Assembly (NCBI GenBank): GCA_050633665.1 | Contig: JBOEGY010000001.1 | Location: forward strand, 868,001-932,000 | Length of the DNA stretch: 64,000 nucleotides | Direction: 5' to 3' | DNA from: JAUIAI01 sp050633665 | Lineage (GTDB): Bacteria > Pseudomonadota > Gammaproteobacteria > Burkholderiales > Burkholderiaceae_E | Part shown: in pieces, positions 1-9,165 of the stretch | Layout of the letters: each line of letters starts with the position of its first letter | Position numbering within the stretch: the stretch's first letter is position 1 | Program-made: the position numbers and the translations under genes | The notes under the pieces: generated by a model | Told to the model about the DNA's origin: nothing | The model's input: only the letters and a program-made list of their open reading frames with translations | Databases searched by the model: none

Positions 1-104
1 AGCGGCGTCCCCTGGCCGGCTTCTTCCCAGTAAAGTCGATGAGGCTGGCCTTCAATGTCTAAATGAATATAGCGTCCGATGATCGGTTCGATAGTGGCTT
101 TCAT
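1..104 (-). CDS. Alpha/beta hydrolase, N-terminal fragment cut by window edge
   Basis: Only the first 34 residues are present. The start ATG (104-102) overlaps the stop of the upstream SCP2-like gene in an ATGA, so the two are translationally coupled. The segment ends in YWEEAGQGTPL, the usual lead-in to the first strand and oxyanion HG motif of alpha/beta hydrolases. It is the last visible gene of a leftward operon with acyl-CoA dehydrogenase, acyl-CoA synthetase and SCP2-like genes, so an ester or CoA-linked substrate is a reasonable inference. The nucleophile and acid/His residues lie outside the window, so the family call rests on the N-terminus and context. Confidence 0.6.
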   Translation of the reverse strand, partial: MKATIEPIIGRYIHLDIEGQPHRLYWEEAGQGTP

Positions 105-499
105 TGCAGACCTCTCGGCGCGGCTAACAACCGCTTAAAGTAGAGCAGGTTAGCCATCAGTGGTTGCAAGTTGCCATTCAGTTGCAAGGCTTTGCGTTTG
201 ATCAGCGCAAACAAGTCATGAGAACCAGGCGGCGGAACCGGTTGCCAGAAGTCTTGCCACTCCGCCTCAGGGGCTGTCAGAGCAAACGTGGAGGATGGCA
301 TCACAAACGGGCCGGCTGTGACGGCTTCAACCCGCCCTTTGTCAATCTGCAGGCGCCAGGGTTGATCATCAATACTGATCAAAACGGTGGCATTGACCAG
401 CCGCCCCCGGGTGATTAGCCGGGAGTCAGTCTGACCCAGCAATTCGATTGCCTGCATTGCCGCCGGGACTTTGAGCGTTCGATTGACTGGTGTTGTCAT
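101..499 (-). CDS. SCP2 sterol-carrier-like small protein
   Basis: This 132-residue protein has no signal peptide or membrane segment. Its pattern resembles bacterial SCP2-like lipid-binding proteins: a strand pair around residues 35-60 (VLISIDDQPWRLQIDKGRVEAV in pieces), a Trp-containing middle, a PPPGSHDLFAL stretch and a C-terminal helix LQPLMANLLYF. SCP2-like folds bind acyl chains or acyl-CoA in a hydrophobic tunnel. Start and stop overlap both neighbours by 4 bp (ATGA), so it belongs to the same transcript as the acyl-CoA synthetase before it and the hydrolase after it. A carrier role for the operon's hydrophobic substrate is inference. No catalytic residue is expected. Confidence 0.6.
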   Translation of the reverse strand: MTTPVNRTLKVPAAMQAIELLGQTDSRLITRGRLVNATVLISIDDQPWRLQIDKGRVEAVTAGPFVMPSSTFALTAPEAEWQDFWQPVPPPGSHDLFALIKRKALQLNGNLQPLMANLLYFKRLLAAPRGLQ

Positions 500-2652
500 G
501 ACTCTCCTTGCTTCTCAAGTTTGATCAGTGCGTCGAGCAGGACGACGCCATGGCCGTCCTGCCGGACGAGCAATGGGTTGATCTCGGCTTCGCTGATGGC
601 CGGGTGTCGCGCCAGAGTTGATACTGCAACAATGGCATTGATAAGTGCGGACTGATCGGCCGGCGCAGCTCCCCGATAACCGTCCAGAAGCGGATAGCCT
701 CGTAACTCGGTGAGCATGACTTGGGCAACCCTCGCCGAGACCGGAGCGGGCCGGCAAACCGCGTCCTGATAAATTTCAGTGGCGGTGCCGCCGAAACCAA
801 CCGTGACAACCGGGCCAACCAACGGATCGCGGCTTAAGCCGACCAGCATTTCGGCAACACCGGATTGCATGGTCTGGACCAAAACCGCTTGCAGTCGAAC
901 GTCCGGGTGGCTCTGGCTGACGGCGCTCTTCATTGCGCTTATTGCCGTAGCGAGATCGCCGACGCTTTGCAGGTTCAGCGCCAGCGCGCCGGCGTCACTT
1001 TTGTGTGGCAGGTCATTTGAAACCAGTTTGGCGACTATCGGAAACGCGGGAAGATCGCATTCGGGCAAAGCATCTTCCAGCTCAATTACCCGTTGTGGAG
1101 GCGCCTCAATGCCCAGAGCCGCAAAGACCTGGCCTGATTCAACTTCATTGAGCAGCAGACTGTTCTGCCTGGCGTTCGCCAGCGCGCTGTCCAGGCGTTC
1201 AATGACCTGGGCTGGCAGGGCCGGGGGGAGGGGGTCGATTTGCGGTCTGGCGGGGTTCAACACCATGGAGATGGACTCGGCGCAGCTTTCAAGCGTTCTG
1301 AAGGCCGGAATGCCGGCATTGGCCAGTAGTTGCAGACTCTGGTCTGCTTGCGGCAATGGGAAAGCCAACACGGGAGCGGGCGGTGTGGTTTGAGTGTGTT
1401 CGCGTAGTTCCGCAACCGCGTCAATGATCGGACTAACTGCAAGTTCGGGCTGAAACTGCGCAGATGACCCGATGGCCACGACCAACACACCGGTAGTCGG
1501 GTCGCTCGCAAGCGTGCTCACCACTTCTTTCATGATTTCGTAGCGGGCACCGGCCAGGGTGACATCGATCAGTTTGCCGTGGCCAAGCGGAATGTTCTTT
1601 GCCGTTAAATGATCACGACTCGCGGGTGAACAGCCGGTGATCGCCGCGCCGCGTTCGCTCAGGCGGTCTATCACCATGGCGCCGCCGCCGCCGGTGGTCG
1701 AAACGACGGTAACCGTCCGTGGACGTTCAGCCGGCATCGGGGTTTTTATCAGGGCGGCCGGAGACTCCAGTAGTGTCTCGAAGTTCTCAACCTGCTCAAT
1801 CCCTATCGCTCTAAGGTAACTGGCTATCGCCTTGGCTGATCCGGTCATTGCGCCGGTATGGGAAACCGACAGGTTCTGGCCTTCCGTGGAACGGCCGATC
1901 ATGTAGCAAACGACCGGCTTGCCCAGGTCGTGCGCGCGACGGGCAAACGCGGACAAGCGCTCCGGTTGTCTGATCGTCTCCATGAAAAGCAAGACGGCGT
2001 CTGTGCCAGGGTCTTCCAGAAGCAGCGAGCCGATCTCGCCCACACCGCTCGCCGCTTCGTTGCCGACCGAAATCAGCGTTGAGAAAGCCAGGCCGCGAGC
2101 GGCTCCGCGTGAAAAAATGGAGCCTATCAGACTGCCGCTTTGCGATAAGACCGCCAACCGTCCGGTCGGCAGGCTTTCGGTTGCAAATGCAGCGTTAGTC
2201 GTGCAGGAGAATCCACTGCGGGTATCAACCAGGCCGGTACTGTTGGGGCCAATCAGCAGGATGCCGGCCTCGCGTGCGATAGCCGCCACTTTTTCCTGGC
2301 GCGCCATGCCCGCAGGGCCTGCTTCGGCAAAACCGTCAGCCAGCAGACTGACCACTTTGACGCCAGCCCTGGCGCAGTCGTGCAAGGCCGCAATGGCAGC
2401 GTCGGTATCGAGCAGGATATAGGCGTGGTCAATGTCTGCTTCAACTGATTCGATCGAGGCATAGGCTGGCTCATCAAGGATGCGCTGATGAGTTGGATTG
2501 ATCGGGTAGATAGTACCGCTGTAACCGTGCTGCTTCATGAAGCGCATCGGCCTTGACTGAAGTTTGCCTGGTGAATTTGACGCGCCAATGATCGCAACGG
2601 ATGACGGGTTGCTCATGGCGCGCAGGAGTTCCGTCTTGTCTGGCTGGCTCAT
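496..2652 (-). CDS. ADP-forming acetate/acyl-CoA synthetase (fused alpha-beta)
   Basis: The 718-residue protein has the architecture of the NDP-forming acyl-CoA synthetase family (ACD/Pat-like). An N-terminal CoA-binding Rossmann domain (residues about 15-130, VAIIGASNSPGK) is followed by a succinyl-CoA-ligase-like domain (about 165-300) with the phosphorylatable histidine in SVSHTGAMTG (His265), and a C-terminal ATP-grasp domain (about 500-718). Such enzymes make acyl-CoA from a free acid with ATP, giving ADP and phosphate. The start is 36 bp downstream of the acyl-CoA dehydrogenase stop, and the stop overlaps the SCP2-like start. The operon therefore pairs activation of an acid with its dehydrogenation. 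The acid itself cannot be told from the sequence. Confidence 0.85.
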   Translation of the reverse strand: MSQPDKTELLRAMSNPSSVAIIGASNSPGKLQSRPMRFMKQHGYSGTIYPINPTHQRILDEPAYASIESVEADIDHAYILLDTDAAIAALHDCARAGVKVVSLLADGFAEAGPAGMARQEKVAAIAREAGILLIGPNSTGLVDTRSGFSCTTNAAFATESLPTGRLAVLSQSGSLIGSIFSRGAARGLAFSTLISVGNEAASGVGEIGSLLLEDPGTDAVLLFMETIRQPERLSAFARRAHDLGKPVVCYMIGRSTEGQNLSVSHTGAMTGSAKAIASYLRAIGIEQVENFETLLESPAALIKTPMPAERPRTVTVVSTTGGGGAMVIDRLSERGAAITGCSPASRDHLTAKNIPLGHGKLIDVTLAGARYEIMKEVVSTLASDPTTGVLVVAIGSSAQFQPELAVSPIIDAVAELREHTQTTPPAPVLAFPLPQADQSLQLLANAGIPAFRTLESCAESISMVLNPARPQIDPLPPALPAQVIERLDSALANARQNSLLLNEVESGQVFAALGIEAPPQRVIELEDALPECDLPAFPIVAKLVSNDLPHKSDAGALALNLQSVGDLATAISAMKSAVSQSHPDVRLQAVLVQTMQSGVAEMLVGLSRDPLVGPVVTVGFGGTATEIYQDAVCRPAPVSARVAQVMLTELRGYPLLDGYRGAAPADQSALINAIVAVSTLARHPAISEAEINPLLVRQDGHGVVLLDALIKLEKQGES

Positions 2653-2688
2653 CGGTTTTTCTCTGGAGTGCTGGGCGCGGATTTTGAT

Positions 2689-3834
2689 CTAGGGGCGCTG
2701 CGAGAAGCGTCGATCAAAAACGCCCTCGGCGATTCGGTTCTTCAGTATTTCGATTGAGCCGCCGGCAATCATCCAGCCGCGGGTTCGGCGTACGCAGTAC
2801 TGAGCCAGACTTTCTTCACTAAACCCAAGTCCACCCATTACTTGCATGGATTCATTGGCGGCAAAAAAGCCGGCTTCATTGCAAGCGAGTTTCGCGAGCG
2901 CTGTGTCGTGGGCCGAAGGCAGGCCGTTGTCAGCGTTAACAACCGCTCTCATCAGCATTAACTGGGCGGATTCAAGCTTAAGTTCCATTTCGGCGAACTT
3001 CCACTGGAGGCCTTGAAATTCGCACAGCGGCCGGCCGAACTGGTGGCGGGTCTTGGCGTGTTCGCGCGCAAGATTAAACGCGTACCGCCCCAGCGCAACC
3101 GATCGGGCAGAGTTTCCAAGCCGCTCTATATTGAAGCCCGAGATTTGTTTCTTGAAGCCGCCTTCCGGCAGCAGAATATTGGCGACTGGTATCTGACAGT
3201 TGTCGAAGTAGAGTGGAGACCAGTGTTCGCCATTCATGAAGGCAGCAGATTTACCGATCTCAAAACCCGGCGTGTTTTTAGGGATCAGGACTGACCCGAT
3301 ACCGCCGACGCCTGGTCCGAAACGAACGTACACGAGAAATACGTTCGCTTCAGCGCTGTGGGTGCCGAATATCTTGGAGCCGTTAATCGTGACGGTTTCG
3401 CCACTGATGACCGCTGAAGTGCGAAGTTCGGTGACGGCCGAACCAGCATCCGGCTCGGTCATGCCAACCCCCATCACCGAAGTGCCTGCCAGTAGGTCTG
3501 GCAGCCATTGGGCTTTTTGCGTTGGACTGGCGTATTCAGCGAAGGTACGGATGGCGCCAAAGTTCCCGGCCTGAACGACATCGGCGCTACGCGGGCAATG
3601 AGCGGCGACTGCCTGAATGGCTAGCACCGCATCGACCAGTGACCCGCCGACGCCGCCGTTTTCTATGGGGATGGTGATGCCCAGCAAGCCCATACCTGCC
3701 GCCTTGGCGGCTACCGCCCATGGATATGCGGAGTCGTTGGCTCTTTCCAGAGCGGCGGGTGCGAGTTCCTTTTCGGCAAAGCGGCTTACCGCCTCTGAAA
3801 ACTGGGCCTGATCTTCAGTAAGAGAAAAATTCAT
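2689..3834 (-). CDS. Acyl-CoA dehydrogenase family protein
   Basis: The 381-residue protein has normal ACAD length and order: N-terminal helices, a beta domain with MGVGMTEPDAGS (about 121-132) and the C-terminal flavin helices with the ARDxxKxRxQFG-like HAKTRHQFGRPL (about 259-270). It should oxidise an acyl-CoA to the 2-enoyl-CoA using FAD. The usual catalytic Glu of the YEGT motif is replaced (IAGGSIEI, Gly358). A Glu is instead present in FNIERLG (Glu237), where isovaleryl-CoA dehydrogenase carries its base. This suggests a branched or bulky substrate. It is first in the leftward operon with acyl-CoA synthetase, SCP2-like and hydrolase genes. Confidence 0.88.
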   Translation of the reverse strand: MNFSLTEDQAQFSEAVSRFAEKELAPAALERANDSAYPWAVAAKAAGMGLLGITIPIENGGVGGSLVDAVLAIQAVAAHCPRSADVVQAGNFGAIRTFAEYASPTQKAQWLPDLLAGTSVMGVGMTEPDAGSAVTELRTSAVISGETVTINGSKIFGTHSAEANVFLVYVRFGPGVGGIGSVLIPKNTPGFEIGKSAAFMNGEHWSPLYFDNCQIPVANILLPEGGFKKQISGFNIERLGNSARSVALGRYAFNLAREHAKTRHQFGRPLCEFQGLQWKFAEMELKLESAQLMLMRAVVNADNGLPSAHDTALAKLACNEAGFFAANESMQVMGGLGFSEESLAQYCVRRTRGWMIAGGSIEILKNRIAEGVFDRRFSQRP

Positions 3835-3994
3835 GACTTTTGCTTCGTGGTTCTTATTTTCCGCGCCTCAGTGTACTCAGGCGATGTCTCGTTTGGTGCG
3901 CAGTCGCCTGCGCTTCTGCCGCCACTATATCGCTTTTTGATTTCAGCCTTGATAGCCACTCATCCAGGTGTGCAAGGTGTACCACCGGCAACCG

Positions 3995-4936
3995 TTAAAG
4001 CGGGACGACTTGATCACCCATTTCTGGCTGACATCCAGGCGCTATGGGCTCCCATCCGTGTCTGATGACGATTGCCTTGTCGTTATGGCAAAGTTCGATT
4101 CGCTTTGACCGGGCATCGTGATCCCGAACGAATGTTTCGATGGTCCGGGGCAGGCTGACGGCAAAACTCAAACCGTCGCGCTGAGGCTCAGGGTGATCAT
4201 CCAGTCGCACCATAGGGGACATCATGACTGCAAACTTCAGCCAATGGGACCCTAGCTCGATCGGTCGCGGCCGGTATTGACGCCACCGTAACCAGCCCTG
4301 AGCATCGGCGCGCAGATTCACGCTTTGGGATAGGCGACCCCAGGCGACCGCCAGCATTTCAATGACCCATTGATTGCAGTTCTGATAGGCTGTGCTGTAG
4401 GGGTAAGCATTTGCGCTGTAACGGGCACCAAGCAAGCGCAGTGCAAGTGGATTGGTGCGCGCTGATTGTTGCAAGGCTTTGTTGTTAACGGGCGAGGGCA
4501 ATACGATTGAGACATGACGAATCCCTGGGTTGTCTGACCCAAACAGGAATCCGCCAATCCCCTGATCGTACAGGCGGGGACGTGCTTCGTCGCAGGCATA
4601 GTACAGTTGCCGAATAGTCCAACTGGTATCGCCGGTAGGATTGTCCGGCTTCACGGCGATGCCACTATGAGTGAACCGGATGCCCAGACGTTGCAGGTCA
4701 ATGCCGGTCCTGGAGATGATGGCTGCATCGGTGCCGGCAGCGTTCAGTTCGCGCCTGACTTGTTCGGCGAATTGGAACAAGCGGTCTTGTTGAAGCGCGC
4801 TGTAGGTTTCTGGTTGCTCGCAAAAACGCGCTGACGCGGCACCGGATGAAGTCGCCGGTGCCGGACTCAGCGTGCTGCACGCGCTGATCAGGCTCACCGC
4901 AGCCAGAGATAAGACTCTGGCAATCAAGGCCCGCAA
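3995..4936 (-). CDS. DUF2145 family lipoprotein
   Basis: This 313-residue protein begins with a lipoprotein signal: a hydrophobic stretch ending in LISACS with the lipidated Cys at residue 20. The body resembles DUF2145, a conserved proteobacterial family of unknown function. The stretches RFTHSGIAVK, WTIRQLYYACDEARPRLYDQG and YSTAYQNCNQWVIEML are characteristic, and the HSG and NCNQW elements look like the His and Cys/Asn of a papain/NlpC-like fold, which is inference. It is translated directly after a small secreted protein (4939-5418) with 2 bp between them, so the two act together in the envelope. No enzymatic role is claimed. Confidence 0.65.
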   Translation of the reverse strand: MRALIARVLSLAAVSLISACSTLSPAPATSSGAASARFCEQPETYSALQQDRLFQFAEQVRRELNAAGTDAAIISRTGIDLQRLGIRFTHSGIAVKPDNPTGDTSWTIRQLYYACDEARPRLYDQGIGGFLFGSDNPGIRHVSIVLPSPVNNKALQQSARTNPLALRLLGARYSANAYPYSTAYQNCNQWVIEMLAVAWGRLSQSVNLRADAQGWLRWRQYRPRPIELGSHWLKFAVMMSPMVRLDDHPEPQRDGLSFAVSLPRTIETFVRDHDARSKRIELCHNDKAIVIRHGWEPIAPGCQPEMGDQVVPL

Positions 4937-4938
4937 TG

Positions 4939-5418
4939 TTAGTTGGTCACGACGCGGGTCTGCAAATCGAGTTCCCAGGCATCCTTGACCACCAGGAAAA
5001 ACGGTTCGTCAGATTCCTGATGGGTAAATGCCAGCCCGTAGGCTTGTCGATGGACGTGAATAGTGTCGCCACGAGCAAATCGCCGATTGCCAATTGCCGT
5101 CTTGGGCAAGGTCAGTTGAAACACGCCGGTCTGGTTGACCGTAAGCGGTTCCAGACTCAACGCCAGCTTGTCACCCTGACCGGGAGCAAGCGCAATGTCG
5201 GTCAGGCGATAGCGGCCGGCGGCCACATTGTCCGTGTCGCTCGCACTGCCGCTGGAGCCACTGATTGCGGTTGACGAGCCCCGCAGGGAGGCAGAGCCGG
5301 CACTCGCAGCAGACATGCCGGCACTGGACGCCGAGCCAAAGAGTTCACCGGCAGAAGCGGCACCACAGACGCCAAGACTGACAAGACATACGCTTGCGGC
5401 GATAAAGTTGATTTTCAT
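4939..5418 (-). CDS. Small secreted protein partnered with DUF2145 lipoprotein
   Basis: The 159-residue protein has a Sec signal peptide (MKINFIAASVCLVSLGVCGAASA). A low-complexity Ser/Gly/Ala stretch (about 24-60) follows, then a compact C-terminal part with alternating hydrophobic strands (residues about 62-155). I do not recognise a named family with certainty. DUF2145 genes are often preceded by a small secreted protein of this kind, and here the genes are separated by only 2 bp on the same strand, so an operon is clear. The product is probably periplasmic and works with the lipoprotein. The Ser/Ala/Gly stretch looks like a flexible linker between signal peptide and folded domain. Confidence 0.6.
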   Translation of the reverse strand: MKINFIAASVCLVSLGVCGAASAGELFGSASSAGMSAASAGSASLRGSSTAISGSSGSASDTDNVAAGRYRLTDIALAPGQGDKLALSLEPLTVNQTGVFQLTLPKTAIGNRRFARGDTIHVHRQAYGLAFTHQESDEPFFLVVKDAWELDLQTRVVTN

Positions 5419-5486
5419 GCGAAAGAGCTCTGACTGGAAGAAGAGAAGTGGTCAATAGTAGAACATTGCCCGGTTGTTCGCGACGG

Positions 5487-6509
5487 TCATTCAATTGGGG
5501 TGTCGCCGGCTCGCTTGCTGAACAAAGATTCGTAAGCAAAGAGTCCAATCGAGCCGCCAGTGTGCAGAAAAACCACCTTTTCTTCGGCGCCAATAACGCC
5601 GCGGTCAATCAGGTCAATCATGCCGGCCAGGCCTTTACCGGAGTAAACCGGGTCGAGGAAAATACCTTCGTGAGCGGCCAGCACTGTAATGGCGGAGATC
5701 ATTTCTTCAGTAGGCTGGCCATATCCGGCGCCGACATAGTCGTCATGCACTTGTACCTGTTCCCGCGGGAGCAGGCCGCGAGCTCCAATCAGTTCAATCG
5801 TCTGCTCCGCCAGTTGATGCACTTTGTCGACTTGATCATTGCTGCAGGCGCGAACCGAGATGCCGGTTACCTGGATCGGGGCGTTAATTGAAAACAGACC
5901 GGCCAGCAAGCCGGCCTGAGTGCCGGCGCTACCCGTCGCGTGAATAATGCGGTCAATTTTCAAGCCTAGTTCGTCTGCCTGAGTGACGATTTCCGCCGCC
6001 GCGTTGGCATAACCGAGCGCACCAATCGGATTGGAGCCGCCTCCGGGGATAAAATAAGGCTTGTGGCCGTCTTGCTTGAGTTGCGCGGTCAGTTCCAGTG
6101 CCTGGCCGTTCATGTCGGTTCCGGCGGGCCGAAATTGATAGTTGCAGTTCAGGATGTCATCGAACAGAACATTGCCGCTTGTTTCGTACCCGGTGCCGAG
6201 GTTTGTCACCCGTTGTTCCAGTAAGGCATATGACTTCAAGCCCAGCTTGCAGGCGGCCGCTGCTGTCTGACGGACATGATTTGACTGGGTGGCGCCCTGG
6301 GTAACCAGCGTGTCGGCACCCCGGGCAATCGCATCAGCCGCCAGGAATTCAAGTTTTCTGGTCTTGTTTCCGCCCGAGGCGAGGCCAGTGCAGTCGTCCC
6401 GCTTGATCCAAATTTCCGGTCCGCCCAGTAGGCGGGTCAGGCTATCGAGTCGCTCCAGTGGGGTCGGCAGGTGCGCCAGTTTGATACGATTAAATCGAGC
6501 GAGTTGCAT
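5487..6509 (-). CDS. cuyA: PLP-dependent L-cysteate sulfo-lyase / D-cysteine desulfhydrase
   Basis: This is a fold-type II PLP enzyme of the ACC deaminase/D-cysteine desulfhydrase family, 340 residues from the chosen start. The PLP lysine is in SGGNKTRKLEF (Lys49). GATQSNHVRQTAAAAC, PGGGSNPIGALGY and the C-terminal FLHTGGSIGLFAY follow family order. The sequence matches my memory of bacterial CuyA (cysteate to pyruvate, ammonia and sulfite) more closely than ACC deaminase, but D-cysteine desulfhydrase cannot be excluded. I chose ATG at 6509 because a GAGG lies 6 bases upstream. A GTG at 6521 in the same frame would overlap that site. No sulfite exporter or sulfonate importer adjoins it, so the gene stands alone. 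Confidence 0.75.
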   Translation of the reverse strand: MQLARFNRIKLAHLPTPLERLDSLTRLLGGPEIWIKRDDCTGLASGGNKTRKLEFLAADAIARGADTLVTQGATQSNHVRQTAAAACKLGLKSYALLEQRVTNLGTGYETSGNVLFDDILNCNYQFRPAGTDMNGQALELTAQLKQDGHKPYFIPGGGSNPIGALGYANAAAEIVTQADELGLKIDRIIHATGSAGTQAGLLAGLFSINAPIQVTGISVRACSNDQVDKVHQLAEQTIELIGARGLLPREQVQVHDDYVGAGYGQPTEEMISAITVLAAHEGIFLDPVYSGKGLAGMIDLIDRGVIGAEEKVVFLHTGGSIGLFAYESLFSKRAGDTPIE

Positions 6510-6723
6510 AAGAGGCCTCACAGGCTAAGCACGGATATAGTTGTAGACCGTATTCCGTCAGTTGTACAGCATTTCACGGGCGTCGATTCGACCTGGTTTT
6601 GTCTTCACCAAATGCGGTGCACGGACTACAATGACTTGATGCAGCGGCGCAGATCTGAGAGTTCATGTGGTCAGAGGGTCTGGTCGCCTTCCTTGTTGTT
6701 GTTATCGGCATGGTTCCCTCGCA

Positions 6724-9165
6724 ATGACAGAAGCTCAGACATCGCCTGATGAGTCGTTTCGCCTGAAGCGGCTGAATGAGCTGGCAATCCTTGATACCGG
6801 GGCTGAGCCTGCTTTCGATTCCCTGGTGAGAGTCGCCGCACATATCGCGGGGTGCGCGATTGCCATGATTAACTTTGTCGATGCCGATCGTGTCTGGGTC
6901 AAGGCCGGGCACGGCTGTTCGGTCAGCCAGATGGACCGTCAGGCGTCATTCTGCAATGAAGCAATAAAACAATCAGACCCGCTGGTGGTCTCGGAGGCTG
7001 ACCGCGACGAACTCGCTTTGCACAATTGGTCAGTTGCCGGTGGCGAACCGGTTGCGTTTTATGCGGGTTTTCCGCTCGAACACTCCGGCCAGCGTATTGG
7101 CACCTTGTGCGTATTGAATCCGTTGCCGATAACACTCAGTGATGAGCAGTTAAGTGCTTTGTCAGACTTGGCCATCAGTGTCTGTCAGTTGCTCGCTAAC
7201 CGGCGGTATAAACAGCAAACCCAGTCACGCCATGACCTGCTTTCCAAGTTGAGCAGAGAGGTGCCCGGGTTCATCTATCAGTTCCAACTTCACCCGGACA
7301 ACAGTATCAGTTTTCCGTTTGCGACGAATGCGGTCGGTACTATTTATGACGTCGAAATTCAGGAAGCGCAGGTCGATGCGCGAAAAGCCCTGGACTGGAT
7401 TCATCCGAATGATCGCGATGAGTTTATGGAATCAATGCATGAATCTGCCCGAAAGCTTGAAACCTGGCGCAAGGAGTACCGTGTCGTTATTCCCGATGTG
7501 GGCGTTCGCTGGCGCGAAGGGCATTCAACCCCCGAAAGACTGGCCGACGGTTCTACTTTATGGCATGGCTACGTCAGTGACATAACCGACCGGAAAGCCA
7601 TTGAACTGGACGCCTTGAGAAGTCGCGAGCAGGCTTCGCTGGCTACCCGGGCCGCCAGCGTTAGTATTATCCGTTGGGACATCGATAAGCGGCTAGTGAC
7701 GCTTGACCATCTTGCCAGGCAGCACTTCGCCGTTACCTCAAGCGACGCGACGATTGCTCAAGACGACTGGCTTGCCCGGCTGCGACCGGCAGACAAACTA
7801 CGATGCGAACTGCTAATGACCAACGCGGTTCGCGATAATGAAGCGCTCGCGCTTGAGTTTCAGGTTTTGGGCACCGACGGAATCGCCCGAGACGTGGTTC
7901 TTCACATTGGTGCGCAGTATGGGGAAAACCCGGAGAGTGTAGAAATAATCTGCGCCTCTCGGGATGTGACGGCGAGTCGGGAGGCTGAGCGCCAACAGCG
8001 AATCGCTGACGCCGCTCAGCAGGCGAACGCAGAAAAAGGCAGATTTCTCGCTCGTGTCAGTCATGAGTTGCGGACGCCGCTCAATGCGATATACGGACTG
8101 AGTCAGGTGTTGGCGGGAGATCCGAAAATTCAGGCTGATGCCACTTGCCATGAAAGAACCGGTCAAATCGTAACTGCCTCAGAACATCTAATTCGACTGA
8201 TAGATGACCTACTTGAATTGACCAAGACCGAGGCTGATGAAAGCGAGATCAAGCTTGAGACGGTCAGCGTTGACGAATGTGTTGGTCGAAGTCTCGCACT
8301 GGCAAGACATCTGGCACGCGATGATCAGGTGCATATTCAGGAGCCGATTCCACAGACCGGACAATTTGTTTACGCCAACAAGCGACGCCTGGAGCAATGT
8401 CTGATCAATCTGCTTGGCAATGCGCTCAAGTACAACAGGTCAGGCGGGTCAGTTGGCGTCAGTGTCGAAACCGCTGATGGCTTGTGCCGTATCCATATTA
8501 ACGATACCGGTCCCGGTCTTTCCGCGGAGCAACTAGGGCAGGTTTTCGAGCCATTTAACCGGACTGGTGCGGAGTTCTCAAGTATTCCCGGCAGCGGTCT
8601 GGGCCTCAGTATCAGCAAGCACCTGGTGGAACAGATGGGTGGAAAGCTGTCGGCTAACAGTATTGTCGGAGTCGGTTCGCAGTTCACGCTGTCGTTGCGC
8701 TCGGCGGCGCTGGATCAACTGGCCCCGAAACCCGAGCGCTGGAGCAAAGTGGACTGGGAAGCAGAACAGGCGATTGTGTCTTCTGCCGGTGTTGGTGAGA
8801 AGGTTCGGACTGTCCTTTATGTAGAAGACAATGCGCTGAACCGCGCGGTGATGCAGGGCTTTCTGGATCAGCAGTCTGAGGTCAATCTGTTGCTGGCTGA
8901 GAGCGGCAAGGCCTGCCTGGAGATACTCGAAGACTGCGTGCCTGATTTATTGCTCGTGGATATCCACTTGCCCGACATGAACGGTAAGGACTTGCTCGCG
9001 ATGGTTCGCACCACTGAACGCCTGGCAAATCTGCCGGCGATTGCCGTTTCTGCAGATGCGTTGCCAGATGATATTGCCGCGGCGCGACAGATCGGTTTTA
9101 TGGACTACTGGATCAAGCCGCTTAAACTGGCTCAGGTCAGAGCGGCGCTCGGGGTAAACGCTTAG
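6724..9165 (+). CDS. Hybrid sensor histidine kinase (GAF-PAS-PAS-HisKA-HATPase-REC)
   Basis: The 813-residue protein is read from ATG 6724. Domains in order are an N-terminal GAF (about 15-160, with AMINFVDADRVWVKAG), a PAS_3-like sensor (about 175-300, ending HGYVSDITDRK), a second PAS-like segment (about 305-420, ending ASRDVTASREAERQQ), HisKA (RVSHELRTPLNAIYG, phospho-acceptor His447), HATPase with the N box GNALKYNR and G boxes NDTGPGLS and GSGLGLSISK, and a C-terminal receiver with Asp746 (LVDIHLPDMNG). No membrane segment is seen, so it is a soluble cytoplasmic sensor. No response regulator adjoins it, so the phosphorelay partner is elsewhere. Its last bases overlap the convergent aldolase gene by 4 bp. 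Confidence 0.92.
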   Translation: MTEAQTSPDESFRLKRLNELAILDTGAEPAFDSLVRVAAHIAGCAIAMINFVDADRVWVKAGHGCSVSQMDRQASFCNEAIKQSDPLVVSEADRDELALHNWSVAGGEPVAFYAGFPLEHSGQRIGTLCVLNPLPITLSDEQLSALSDLAISVCQLLANRRYKQQTQSRHDLLSKLSREVPGFIYQFQLHPDNSISFPFATNAVGTIYDVEIQEAQVDARKALDWIHPNDRDEFMESMHESARKLETWRKEYRVVIPDVGVRWREGHSTPERLADGSTLWHGYVSDITDRKAIELDALRSREQASLATRAASVSIIRWDIDKRLVTLDHLARQHFAVTSSDATIAQDDWLARLRPADKLRCELLMTNAVRDNEALALEFQVLGTDGIARDVVLHIGAQYGENPESVEIICASRDVTASREAERQQRIADAAQQANAEKGRFLARVSHELRTPLNAIYGLSQVLAGDPKIQADATCHERTGQIVTASEHLIRLIDDLLELTKTEADESEIKLETVSVDECVGRSLALARHLARDDQVHIQEPIPQTGQFVYANKRRLEQCLINLLGNALKYNRSGGSVGVSVETADGLCRIHINDTGPGLSAEQLGQVFEPFNRTGAEFSSIPGSGLGLSISKHLVEQMGGKLSANSIVGVGSQFTLSLRSAALDQLAPKPERWSKVDWEAEQAIVSSAGVGEKVRTVLYVEDNALNRAVMQGFLDQQSEVNLLLAESGKACLEILEDCVPDLLLVDIHLPDMNGKDLLAMVRTTERLANLPAIAVSADALPDDIAAARQIGFMDYWIKPLKLAQVRAALGVNA

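Noticed and set aside
779..1393. 204-codon plus-strand frame inside the acyl-CoA synthetase gene
   Set aside because: It is the complement frame of a well-conserved enzyme and reads as low-complexity Ser/Arg/Ala sequence.
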